Origin: Fennellomyces sp. T-0311
Taxonomy: Eukaryota > Mucoromycota > Mucoromycetes > Mucorales > Lichtheimiaceae
Assembly (NCBI GenBank): GCA_025266875.1
Contig: JALLLT010000001.1
Coordinates: 744,001 to 808,000 of the forward strand
Direction of reading: 5' to 3'
Length of the DNA: 64,000 bases
The notes under the pieces were generated by a model. It had not been told where the DNA came from and did no database searches. It worked only from the letters and a program-made list of their open reading frames with translations. The position numbers were made by a program, and so were the translations under genes. The first letter of the stretch is position 1, and each line of letters starts with the position of its first letter. Positions 1 through 11,400 of this stretch are shown one piece after another.

Positions 1-2
1 CC

Positions 3-1118
3 AAATCCAGCGGATTCTCTCTCTCGGCGCTCACATCCAACATTGGCCAAAATGCCGGAGGAGCAGCGAATCAAGATGGTGCAGTGAGCGAGATGAACGA
101 GGTATTATCGGATCCAAAAGACAAGAAGCAACAAACACCTACGGCCATTGCGCATTTGTTTTCACTTAGCATTGTTGCCATGAAAATCATTTTGTTGCGC
201 GGTGCAAAGTCACTTGACAAGGTGAAAGGATCGTGGGTGCAGATCGCCTACTTTATTAAAGGTGCACTTGTTTTTGGACAAACGCTAAAGACATTGAAGC
301 CAAGAACATCGGGTCGAACCTCGCCGCGTATGCCATCATCGCCTGGTCTGAGTCCGCCCAGCGCATGGCCGGGAAGCCCGGTTACACCTGACTCTGTGCA
401 AACGTCGTTTCTTCGATCAAGCAACGCGCCATTGTCAACGGCGGTACTGTACGATTACGCGACTTGGTGTTTTCTAGAGTTTGTAGTATGTTACAAAAGT
501 CCTCTGATCCTGTTTTTGCGCGGATTTTTGGATGAAAAACTGAGTGAAATGGGTGGACGTCGAGTTGCCAGTCGATCGAATTCGATGCAGAATTCGCCGG
601 CGAGCAGTCGACGATCCAAGTGGAAGAGCTGGGGCCATGATGTTGGTAACGATGTGCAAGAGGATATACAGCATCCACAAAGTTCGCCAACATGTGGCCT
701 TGGTTTGCATATACCCAATCAACAACAACAGCAACAACAACAACCGCCATCACCCTCCTTGTCGGTCCACCCGCCAAGCGATTGGTCAGCTGATGAAACA
801 AGAGGGTCGATACGGTCCTCTCGTCGAGGATCAAACAATCATCAACGACGACCGACCTCGGGACCTGCATCGACTGAACTGCACATCATTCAAGCAGAAG
901 CCATCACGGCGTTGATGAACATACAAAACTGTCTAGGATACAAGACTGCGTTGCCGTGGGGCACGGATCATCTTCATACGCAGCAACAGTCAAGGCCGTG
1001 GACTTATCGTGCAGCTGTCAGCAAAGTGTCGTATGAGTGGCGCTTGATCATGCAGTTATATTCGCAATTGATTGAGGCTTCCAGCACTAAACTTCCCACC
1101 ACTCCCACCACTTCTTGA
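3..1118 (+). CDS. C-terminal part of a large protein, possibly UNC80-like (5' end outside window)
   Basis: The frame is open from the first bases of the window to the stop at 1116-1118, so this is the last exon or exons of a longer gene. The visible part is about 371 aa. It has a hydrophobic stretch (FSLSIVAMKIILLRG), a conserved-looking block around 'SWVQIAYFIKGALVFG', a Ser/Pro-rich spacer, a second block 'YDYATWCFLEFVVCYKSP', and then a disordered Ser/Gln-rich tail with eight consecutive Gln at about 721-745. The two helical blocks recall the C-terminal region of fungal UNC80-like proteins. That is memory of the family style, not a search result, and the name is tentative. An internal GTG at 84 is not a start, because the frame is open upstream of it. 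Confidence 0.7.
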   Translation, partial: KSSGFSLSALTSNIGQNAGGAANQDGAVSEMNEVLSDPKDKKQQTPTAIAHLFSLSIVAMKIILLRGAKSLDKVKGSWVQIAYFIKGALVFGQTLKTLKPRTSGRTSPRMPSSPGLSPPSAWPGSPVTPDSVQTSFLRSSNAPLSTAVLYDYATWCFLEFVVCYKSPLILFLRGFLDEKLSEMGGRRVASRSNSMQNSPASSRRSKWKSWGHDVGNDVQEDIQHPQSSPTCGLGLHIPNQQQQQQQQPPSPSLSVHPPSDWSADETRGSIRSSRRGSNNHQRRPTSGPASTELHIIQAEAITALMNIQNCLGYKTALPWGTDHLHTQQQSRPWTYRAAVSKVSYEWRLIMQLYSQLIEASSTKLPTTPTTS

Positions 1119-1618
1119 TCTGTATAGTGTTTTTTTCCCTTGTTCTTTTTCTTGTACATATAAAAGTGGCATTCACACACTGTGATCGATGATTTTCATT
1201 GGATGGCGGTGGAACTAGACCTCATTTGCAAAAAGCTATCGCTCGAAACGGAGGAATGACGGCAGACTGATGCTCGGGGCGTGCGGCTTGCCCCCGTTAC
1301 AAAAGGGATTTGCAGAGTTGTCAACGGAGCAAGGGGGCATGCGAGTCTTGATCACAGTACGCCGTTTTTATTACGATCTTTTTGACACAAGGATGGGCGC
1401 TGGAGACAGATGCCGTCCATCACTCTTCCATGATATACCGTGGTCCCATACAGCTAGTTGCCCACACGTTATCGTCAGAACGCCAAGTGTTGGTGTGGTC
1501 ACAGCTTTTGTCCAAAAAATAATAATTTCGGGCTGAAGCACACACACTGACTTTCTCTCTCTCTCTTTCTCTTTCTCTCCTCCCCTTTCCTTTTAAACAC
1601 ACACACCCTCACACACTC
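1119..1618. other. Intergenic spacer upstream of SSM4
   Basis: No convincing gene. Contains the 3' flank of the preceding gene, with a T-rich stretch at 1127-1152, and a polypyrimidine tract (CT/CTTT repeats, about 1552-1592) directly before the SSM4 start, a common promoter feature in fungi. An 88-codon open frame at 1270-1536 has no recognisable content. Confidence 0.5.
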
Positions 1619-4600
1619 ATGGACGAGGATGCAGGTACTGGCTTTTTCTCCACACTCATTCCTAACACACAAATGTTGTGTGATGGCCGAAAAAAAAACA
1701 GGGCCTCTATTTTAAATGACAGGAGACGAATTGCTAACGCGTACCTTTTTGCAGAAATCTGCCGAGTGTGTCGCTGCGGTGGCACTTCTGAGCAACCACT
1801 GTTCCACCCATGTAAATGCTCAGGCAGCATTCGTCATGTTCATCAAGATTGGTAAAAGAAAAAGGCTGTTTCTCTTAATCTTTTCAAAAGCTGACTGAGT
1901 TACGATCTTGTTTATGCAGCTTAACGGAATGGCTATCCCACAGCCGGAAAAAGTAAAGAAGTGCCATGTCGTTAACGAAGAGCACGGAATCCTGACGGTT
2001 TGAGTTTAGGTACTGCGAACTATGCGAACACCCTTTCTCGTTTACTCCAGGTTTGTTTCATGCAATGCAAGAAACGTCAAATATGCTTAAAAACAAAGGA
2101 CAACAATAGTCTATCGCCCCGACATGCCTGAAAGCCTCCCTCTGACGCTCTTCATCACGCAGCTGCACCAAAAGATCATGTTTCTGGCGCGCGCAACGGT
2201 TCGATGCATCATTGTATCGTTGGTATGGCTGGTGATATTGCCGTATCTCACCGTATGGACGTGGCGGTTTTATCTGTGGAGTGGAGAAAACATGGCTTTC
2301 AAACTGAGTCGCCTCCAGGACAGTAACGCCACAGACACGTCTGAGCCATCCATCACACTCTTTCCACCATCAGCAAACGTTGAAAAGCTGCTGGAGAACT
2401 TTAGCGCAAAGTGAGTGTGTGCACGGTGATTGATTGATTTCTTTTCGATAAAACTAATCCTCGCAACCAGGGCCTTCTTGGCTGACTGTTTCGAAGGCCA
2501 GGTCATCACGTGCATCGTGGTTATCGCATTCGTTGCCGCATTTCTGCTGCGTGAGTGGATCATACAAAATATACCTGCTGAACTCGAGGAGGAAGAGGAA
2601 GAACAGGTGGATGAGTTGGATACGGCCGTCAACGATGCACTGGATAGACGACGTGAAGCGATCTACGACTTGCAACAGACTGAATTACGTAACAGCAACA
2701 ACGACAACGATCGAGACGAAAATGACGACGACTATCCAAAACCATCATCTTCGTCTGCTTCGTCATCCCTGCACACGCATCAGTCCTTGGAGGTGGACTA
2801 TTTGCACACGTCAGGACAGTCCTCCGAAGGCGATACCACCGACACCGAAGCATTGCCCACCGCACGTGGCGAGCCTCCCAACGCTCCCATCATGCGTCAC
2901 GTCGATCACCATTTTGATGTCCGCGGCCAGTTTCAGCGGAGAGGAATGCTGTTTGAGGAACAGGTCAATGACATGATGCACGAGGAGCAAGGATTGGCAG
3001 TGCAACAGCCCAACGAGGATCAAGAGAATGACGATAACGAGATCGATGAGGAGAACTTTGGCGATGATATTGATGGCATTCTCGAAGCAATCGGCATGCG
3101 TGGAAACTACTGGATGCTCGCTCAGAATTCCGCACTGATGGCGCTGCTAATCTCGCTATGTCTCGGTGCAGCCGTGTGGTTGCCCTACGTCATCGGCATC
3201 GTATTCCTCATGGTAAATGCTAATCCCACTGTCTGTTTGATGTACTGATCGCTGGAGTAGGCGAATCCGTTCAAAGTGGTCAACTACATGCTGTGGCTAG
3301 TTCGCAAAGTCACCGATCCGTTGCTCGACTATGTCTTTTTGATATGCAGCCATCACATCTGGCCCATAATTTCAAACGTCTTTGCAATGCACGCGCTATA
3401 CGACAAGCACGTTCCCCCAGAAACAGCTGAATACATCCACAACATGGTGTTTCAAGCCTCATCCAGCCTGGATCAGCTTTTCCTTCACCTATCCCCAACA
3501 CACAATGACTTGTCTGCAGCAACGCTATCGGAACCCACTAGCGTTTTTGCCACACGCGCCAAGGCAATCATCGACAGCGCACTAACCCGATACCAACACC
3601 TGGCCATGGGCAAAACCACATTTGACCGATTCATCTGCGTGTTGATCGGATACGCCGTGATCTTTGCCATCAGTTCGTGGTACCTTTCCCGAACCCATGT
3701 AGCCTATGCAACATTTGGACGGTCCGCGCGTCATGTTCTTCGTCAACAAGGCATCATTCTCAAGGTTGCCATGTTTATTGCCATTGAACTATTGTTGTTT
3801 CCCATCGTGTGCGGCGTCCTGCTCGACTTGTCATCGCTTTCGCTGTTCCGTGATGCCACCGTGGATAGTCGATTTGTGTATCTCCAGACGCACCCGTTGG
3901 CATCGATATTCTTGCACTGGTTTCTGGGCACCGCGTTCATGTTTTTCTTTGCCATACTCGTCACAGTGTGTCGCGAAATCGTGCGGCCCGGTGTGCTGTG
4001 GTTTATTCGCGACCCCAATGACCCTCAGTTTCACCCCATCAAAGAAATCGTCGAGCGCCCGGTGCTGACTCAGTTGCAAAAGATAGGTGCTAGTGGTGTC
4101 ACCTATGCGTGCGTCATTGTTGCTGGTGTTGGCAGTATTGTCTGGTGCCTCGCATTTGCCGGAAGAAGTATCCTGCCTTTGCGCTGGAATCTGCTGTAAG
4201 CTGTCTTTTTATAGCAACCAAATTCACCACTCACTTGTTTCCCCTAGACAACCACTGTCAACGCTTCCCATCGACTTTTTGATAGTCCACATTGTTATCC
4301 CAGCCATGGTGCAACACTTTGAACCCAAACGGGCATTAAAGAATCTGGCGATTCAATGGATGCGATATCTCTGTCATCAGTTGCGCTTGACTTCGTTCAT
4401 GTTTGGCGAGCGAATTGCCGGAGAAGAAGGTGTATGGTACTACAAGACGTGGCGAGCATGGTTGCGACCGCCCGCTGGATTGGATCCTGTTATCAGCAAC
4501 TGCAATGAAGCGGTGTTTATGCACGATGGACAGCTGGTGCTTGCGCCCAAACACGATACTGTGCCATTCGATCCTGCTCGACGAATGCTTGTGCCTGTGG

Positions 4601-5702
4601 ACGCCAACACGTTGCAAATCCTGGATCCAACTGAACGTCGTCGAGGCCATCCAGCGGCACCCAATTCTGGCGATCTTTTAGCCAATACGGTGATTGTGTA
4701 CACGCCACCATGGTTCAAGGAACGTATCCTTCTGTTTCTGCTGTCCATGTGGATATCCTCCAGCATATTCATCTGTACATTGACGGTGCTTCCGATTGCG
4801 TTGGGACGAGTAGCATACGAACGATGGCTCGGGGCGCCGGGCGAAGTGCACGATATTTATTCATATTTTGTGGGGGCCATGTTGATGGTGTTTGGTATCG
4901 TTCTGCTGCATAAACTGGCGGATGCGGTGATGGACTTGGCCCGGCAGCGCACGTTTGGTGCACAGCTAAGTCGTCTTTACCACTACGTATCCGATAGCAT
5001 CTACCTGGTAAATAGAGGCGTTTGTTTTGCTCATAGATTGCGCTAAATGCAGTGGAATTTAGGCCAGCAAAGCCGTCTACCTTGGCATCAGTTTCGGCAT
5101 GATGGTGCCGCTGCTGCTTGGGTTGGTTGTGGAACTGTATCTGATTATGCCGTTGGAGGACTACGGACTCCGCGCTCCGACGATCGAACCTGTGGCCATG
5201 TGGACCCGCGGTGTCGCATGTATGAGTACGATGCATGGACTGATTCATTTGGGGCCGGAGAATCCGTGGCGCGATCATGTGAATTTGGTAAGAGGAGCCA
5301 ATTTGACGTGATAAAAAGTGGTCTGACAAGCGCTTTTAGCTTTTCCAACACAATATCCGCACAATTAATCTGCGCGAAATAACGGCAAAGCTCACTCTGC
5401 CCATCATTGGCACAGGGCTAACCATGGCTGGCCTGCCTTTAGCAATGGCACTGGTCAACATTAAGCTTTTAGGTATAATTAAATAGGCGAGTGGAGTATG
5501 AATTGTGGCTAAACAATGGCGAACAGGCGAGCAGAACGCTGCACGACAGATCAAGCTGATCCAAATCATGTACCCTGCGGCGCTGATTGGCCTTGGCGTC
5601 TACTACCTGTGCCGTATCGGAGCAAAGTTTGGTCGAAGCTGGGTGCAAACGGTCCGCGAAGAAAACTATCTGGTGGGTCGGATACTGCACAACTTTGAGT
5701 AA
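1619..5702 (+). CDS. SSM4: Doa10/SSM4 (MARCH6-type) RING-CH E3 ubiquitin ligase of the ER membrane
   Basis: Eleven exons: 1619-1634, 1755-1851, 1920-1952, 2010-2050, 2110-2410, 2471-3212, 3261-4195, 4248-5007, 5063-5287, 5340-5472, 5527-5702. They sum to 3459 nt, or 1152 aa, in the size range of Doa10. The N-terminus is a C4HC3 RING-CH (RINGv) domain: [10 protein letters not shown] at residues 6-15, [16 protein letters not shown], then [10 protein letters not shown] and TPVYRPDMP. Many hydrophobic membrane segments follow, separated by an acidic, disordered cytosolic loop (exon 6, about residues 180-350). The family inserts in the ER and inner nuclear membrane and ubiquitinates misfolded or short-lived proteins (ERAD-C) with Ubc6/Ubc7-type E2 enzymes. 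The C-terminus ([15 protein letters not shown]) resembles the conserved Doa10 C-terminal element. The first exon is only 16 nt. Junctions of exons 10/11 are the least certain. Confidence 0.93.
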
Positions 5703-6626
5703 TTAGCATTGTATTTTCATTTCTTTCTTTCCTCTTCATTTGTACCTACCATCCCACGCCTCATCATCATTCGCCCTTGCATGTATAAAACAGTTATACC
5801 ATAACCAAACCGTCTTCCGTTCGGGGTCGGCGGGGTTGTCCACCTAAAAAAAGTCGGTGCCTTTAAAGGACAAGTGTGCTTCAACGTGCTTTGCGTAACG
5901 ATAAACGGTTCTCTTTGGATCTGAAAAGCGTGCAAGCTCCGAGACTAAAAAAGTCGAACAATAAATAAACAAGTGCACAGACGCACGGGTCCCCTGCGAC
6001 AACCGCTATCATGCAGGGCCACACACACCATTTTAGCACCTACTTTTAAGCTCGTCTCCTGTTTTCCGGGTGTGCTGACGTAAAGGGGAGAGTGAAATAA
6101 CACAGTTGGAATGAGAAGGGAGAGCCAAAAAAAGAGTACGGTATGTAGAATTGCACTGCAGATAGCGTAACACACGCTCGACACAAAGCGCTGTTTTCTC
6201 TCTCCTTTTTTTTTTTTACTTATATAAAAGGGCAAATTCAGGCTTCACCTTCACGCCTTGGAGATCAAGCTAGCAGCCACGCGGGTTTCTGTACTGGACG
6301 CGCTTGATCCTTTACAATCCCAGCTTATTAATTAAACAGCAGCAGGGAGGCAAGATGTTCTTTTTGCATATTGACTCGGAGCGGGAACCCAAGAAGTTCA
6401 AACTCGAGAAAGAAAGGAAAAAACGCTCAAATGTCGTACAAGCTAAATTGCCTGCAAAAAAAAAAATGCATCTTCTTGTCGTATAAAAGGCCGCCGACCC
6501 GCCATCTTTTGCTTCCTTATTCCTCCATCTACACACACTTTTTATACATAAAAAAAAGAGCTTTGGTTCTCTTTTTAACCCAATCCCAATCCTTATAACC
6601 CCCACCCCCTTCCTTTTTTTTAAAAG
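5703..6626 (+). promoter_or_regulatory. Long promoter region of the expansin-like gene with two TATA elements
   Basis: No gene seen. Two strong TATA-like elements lie in the direction of the downstream gene: tatataaaag at 6221-6230 and tataaaag at 6482-6489, the latter 138 nt before the ATG at 6627. Pyrimidine-rich stretches (6514-6560 and 6590-6625) precede the start codon. The length and the strong TATA boxes suggest a regulated or highly expressed gene (inference). Confidence 0.5.
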
Positions 6627-7675
6627 ATGATGAACTCACTTTTCGTCTTCATGGCGACGTTGTTGTTCGTAGCAACAACGCTGGTAACCGCCATGCCCAT
6701 TCCTGAATCCTTTAAACGCGTAGAGAAACGCGGATACGACCACGAGGCTTGGGTGCGTGAAGCTTTGGCTTCCCAATCTGCTGTCGCTGCCGAACAAGCT
6801 GCCGAGAACGAGAAATGGCAAGCTGCTGCAATTGCTTCTCAAAACGCTGTTGCTGCGGCTCAGGCATCTGCTTATTACGCTGAAGTCGCTGCTTTGGAGA
6901 ACGGTGGCCATGGCCATCCCGCTCACGGCAAAGCTACAAGGCCCGTTGAAATGCAACAGAAGCCTACTGCCACGACTGAAGAGCCTAAGGAGACTCCAAA
7001 GCCAAAGCCAAAGCATTCCCCCGCAAAGAAGCACAGAACGACCACTACCACTGAGGCCCCCAAGCCAACCACCACCACCGTACAGAGAAAGAAGTCAAAG
7101 CCTACCACTACAACGACTACTACCACCCAGACGCCCAAGCCCACGCCAAAGCCAAAGCCTATCACCACTACCACTACCACCACGACAAAGACCACTACCA
7201 CCACAAAGAAGGCCAAACCCACCAGCGATGGTGGCAGTGGCGGCAGCTTCCCCTTCTCGGGTGACGGTACTTGGTACAACACTGGCCTTGGTTCTTGCGG
7301 CATCACCAACTCTGACTCTGACTACATTGCTGCCATGAACTACATTCAAATGGCAAATGGTGCCAACCCCAACAACAATCCCAACTGCGGTCGCCGTATC
7401 CGAGTCAAGGGTCCCAACGGATCTGTTACTGTCGAAATCACTGATACTGTAAGTTAATATTCTATATCGAATCCATGGTACCTGACTTGGCTCTGTTACT
7501 CTTTTAGTGTCCCACGTGTGATTACGGTAGCGTCGGTAAGTCAGGGGTGGTCGCACCAAAATCAGTCAAGAAATATTAACACACAACCCAATTAGATTTG
7601 AGTCCAGCTGCCTTCATGGATATTGCTAGCTTGGATGATGGCCGAGTTAAGATCGACTGGGATTGGCTCGATTAA
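6627..7675 (+). CDS. Secreted expansin-like protein (RlpA/double-psi beta-barrel) with Thr-rich linker
   Basis: Exons 6627-7448, 7508-7535 and 7596-7675 give 309 aa. Residues 1-23 are a signal peptide (LFVFMATLLFVATTLVTA). A Kex2-type KR site lies near residue 36 (RVEKR|GYD). An Ala-rich, probably helical segment follows (about 37-95), then a Lys/Pro/Thr-rich linker with runs of up to eight Thr, which is typical of an O-glycosylated cell-wall spacer (about 110-200). The C-terminal ~100 aa match the double-psi beta-barrel of fungal expansin-like proteins: GDGTWYNTGLGSCG, CGRRIRVKG, VEITDTCPTCDYGSVDLSP, AFMDIA, and the end KIDWDWLD. The family is secreted, binds or loosens wall polysaccharide, and usually has no known enzymatic activity. 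The tiny 28-nt exon carries the CPTC motif. Confidence 0.88.
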
Positions 7676-8403
7676 AGAAGAAGAAAAAAGCGTTGGTTTA
7701 TTTAGTGTGAATCCGAACTTTCCATTCTGTATTATTATTCCAAACCATATAAATTATAAATACGTGTACCATCCTCTGCCGGTGATACATGTCCTTTTTC
7801 CCTCTCCTGAAAATGACGTACATATATATATTACCATTGATAAGTAATTTATAACCATGTCCAGAACAAATAGCCACGGTGGAATCGTCGAGAACACCCA
7901 CCATCAACAAATGCTAAGCCTGGATCTATAATCGGCATTAAACTGGGCAAAACGGATTGTATATTTCCTGAAACGATGCATTAGTCGGATCACATCCGTT
8001 CCAGCGTATGGGATACATATCTTAGATATTGTCAAAAAGACTAGATAGTTAATAGCCCGCACCATCGATAGCGTTTTGACTCTTCAAAGTGCCACTATGA
8101 CACCATAGCCTATTCGCACTTTTTTTTTAGAAAATAAAAGTCCTACGTGCTATACCCCTTCATAGCATCCTCTGTCTATCCCCGGCTCCAAGAAAACTCG
8201 ACATTAGCTTCTATGGTCCTTCTAAAGAAAAGCCGCAAGCATGTGCTAAAACGACCAATGAAATGGCCCACCAAAAATTCCCTGACCATTAAGAAAGATC
8301 TTTTTTGTATACATATCAAAAAGCTGCTATCCAAGTAAGTCTGGAACAAAAATAAAGGATTTGTTTCTTTATAGAGATCACGTTAAATTACAGAAAAAGA
8401 GAA
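7676..8403. other. Convergent intergenic region
   Basis: 3' flanks of the expansin-like gene (+) and the chitin synthase (-). AT-rich; no coding or RNA gene recognised. A 63-codon open frame at 8147-8338 looks like chance. Confidence 0.5.
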
Positions 8404-11400
8404 TTAAAGTCGTTCAGCGAGCGACTGTTCGATACATTTGTTGATGAAATCGCGCTTAGAGCTCATATCCATTCCAAAAGTTTGGGAAAGAGTATCACGG
8501 ACTTGCTTCTTTGTAAGATGCATCAAGTCATGATTGTCTAGAATCCGTTCGATCTCTTCCACAATATCGGATTCCGATGGTATCCGCCCACCACGAGACG
8601 ATGTTGTATACCGACACGATGAGGCAACACTACCAGCAGGGCAATAAGATGATTCCTTTTCCCATAGTTCTTCGTTTTCGTGCTCAGCCCATCGTTTCAT
8701 CGGGATAGTAGCTGGATCGAATGTGCCTTCCTCGGGCCCAACAGCCTTCTTTTGCCCTCGTTCACCAAGTACGATACGTGTGTTACCCCAAGAAAAGTCA
8801 TCAAAATGCCAAAATGCGTATAGTGGCACCAAAAAGGAAAAGACTGGTATGGCAAGAATATAGACGATCATCCAGCCAATATGTTCCCACTAAAATGTGT
8901 GTTAACTTTTAAGGTTTAGCCCAAATCTTTTTCTATATATGTCTTACCTTTCTTCGCAAAATAAATATAATTGCTTGAAGTCCGTACACGCCGGCAAGTG
9001 TAATAATGGAGATAAGTGGTACCTGGCTTGTACTCGTGCTCAACTGGTAAATTAGGTAGCCAAGGTAGCACACGACCGCGGGCATCACCAAGGTGCTCAA
9101 AAGATCAAGCATGACAACGAACCGCATCGAGAAGCAACAAAAGCCACATAGTTGAGGTAGGAACATGAGCTCACCAAGGTTATGAACCGTAGAGTTGATC
9201 CATCGTCGCCGTTGAGAGAGAAGCACTGGCCATTGGTCTGGAGCGTTTGTCATACATGCAGCATCGGCCGTAAACTTGGTCTTGTAATTTGGAAAATGCT
9301 TGAGAATTAAGGTCGTCAAATACCGATCTTCACCCAAATGAAGCAGATTTTTCTTGTGTAAAGTATCGACATAGATTTCTGCATAATCGTCAATAACAGG
9401 ATGCGATACGAGCAACGGCTTGTTGTTTGTGGACCGAATTCTGTACATGCAAAAGCAGCCCGGCAAACACGTGACTGAGCCAAACAACGATTCGAATGCC
9501 TTGGAAAGATAATGGGAGATATAGTATTCGTACACCTGGATCATGGTTACCCATGTATCTTTTTCATTCGACAACATGGTTTCGCCACACAAACCGACGA
9601 TTTTGGGATCGTTGACGAAATGGCCCACCATACGACTCAATGCATCAGGTAACACTTCCGTATCGGCATCGATCATCAAAACAAACTCGTAAAAACTCGG
9701 ATGAACACCAATAACGTTCTTGAGTTCATGATAGATGCCCAATTCCAATGGCGTCATTGGCGAATCGTAATGGACCTTGTTCAAAAATCGCATCAAGACC
9801 ATTTGAGAGTCTCGTTTGCCTCGATTACCGGATTTTTGTCGTTCATTGGGAGTACCGACCTTGACCACGACAATATAAGGGACGACATGACCAGCACATT
9901 CGTATAAACCAGAATAAACCTTGGCCATATTGTGTTGTTTTTGTCCTTGACCGAGGGATAAGAAGGAAACTGGTTCGGGATCATAGTTCCGGTCAACACC
10001 CAAAATATCCAGGACAATGCGAGGTGTCGATCGGTCGTTTCCGCTGCCTACAATCATGCCATCGGCAATCAGAAACAAAAGTTTACGCTTGTCATCGTAT
10101 TTGAGTGCTGCCACCGAATCAATTGTTTTCCGCAAGGATTCTTCGCCTTCGGTGTAACATGGAACTTGACATACGATGAACTTGTCGTACTGCTGATCGG
10201 CATTCTTGTTGGATTGGGTCAAGCATAGCGCAGCCAAAAACTTGAACAGGATGACGCTGCAGAGGAAAACGGTGATCAGAAGCAAGAGGTATTCGGAAAA
10301 CAAGCATTTGGGAGAGTTTCTGGTATCCACTTTGCCAACCAAGAATAAGTTGCGCAAACATGTCATTTGTCGGCCCCGCTTGTCCTTGTCCAACGGTAAT
10401 GCGTCAAAATGAGCGGATATATCAGTTCCTGCCAATTGTCGAAACAGTTCGGTGATGGAATTGTCGATAAAATCTATCCCCACACTGCCATTGACTGATT
10501 GCTCTGCCTGTTGGTCGTGTCCTCGAATACCGAGACCACCCATCATGTATGATGTCAAGTCGTAGACGTTGTTGTGCAGAATAGCCCATCGCCGCTCGGT
10601 GCTGATGCCACCCACTTGCACAGGAGATGATGCTTGATTCCTGATATCTTCTGGGTCATATCCCATAAATCCGAGTCGATAATTTTTGCGCATGTACACC
10701 ATTTGTTCAAAGTACCAATCCGGTCGATAATCATCCCGAAAGTAGCGGAAATCATGATAATTCGCGTTCGAGTCTGTAATATTGATGCGCGTGTCGAGAA
10801 CCACTTCTTTGGGAACAGGTGCATCATTGCCGTCGCACAGCGCCGACACTTGTACGGGAAACAAGTCGCTCACATCTTGTCCTGCATACTGATAGAGCGC
10901 GTTAACCGGAATAACTTCACTTGCCCAGTGACGAGGAGCAAACGATGTCAAATCAAATACTTCGCCTCGAATTGCCACGTACGCATTATCCTTGCCGCTT
11001 CGTGCTTGGAGTTCCGACTGGGTATACAAGTCTTGATGTTGACATAGCAATTGGCCAAAGAAGCAAATGAACCAAATCATGGCACCGCATAGGATAAAGA
11101 TTAGTGTGCAAAGCGTTACTTTTTCTCGCCAGGCCATGCGAATATCGGCACGTCGCATGCCGCCCAATGCACCAAGTATCAAACTCGGTATCCACCACGT
11201 GCAAAGCCATGTCATGAACACCCAGCATCCGCGAGCTTTGGTCGTTTTTCGTTTTTGCTTCTTTGCTTTATCTTTGATGCCTTTGTCGCTTGGTATTTTT
11301 GTCATGCTGCTGCTGGATTCATCGCATACTTGTGATCCCGTGCAGACTGAACCGGCATCCGTGTAGCATTGCGTGTGGCAGTTGTCGTCAGAGTAGACGG

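Noticed and set aside
382..915. Several overlapping open frames on both strands inside the first gene
   Set aside because: They are shadows of the Gln/Ser-rich coding frame that is open through the whole region.
1270..1536. 88-codon frame upstream of SSM4
   Set aside because: No recognisable protein character and it lies in a promoter with a polypyrimidine tract.
6923..7309. Long Val-rich antisense frame
   Set aside because: It is the mirror of the Thr-rich linker (ACC/ACT read backwards gives GGT/AGT and Val codons).
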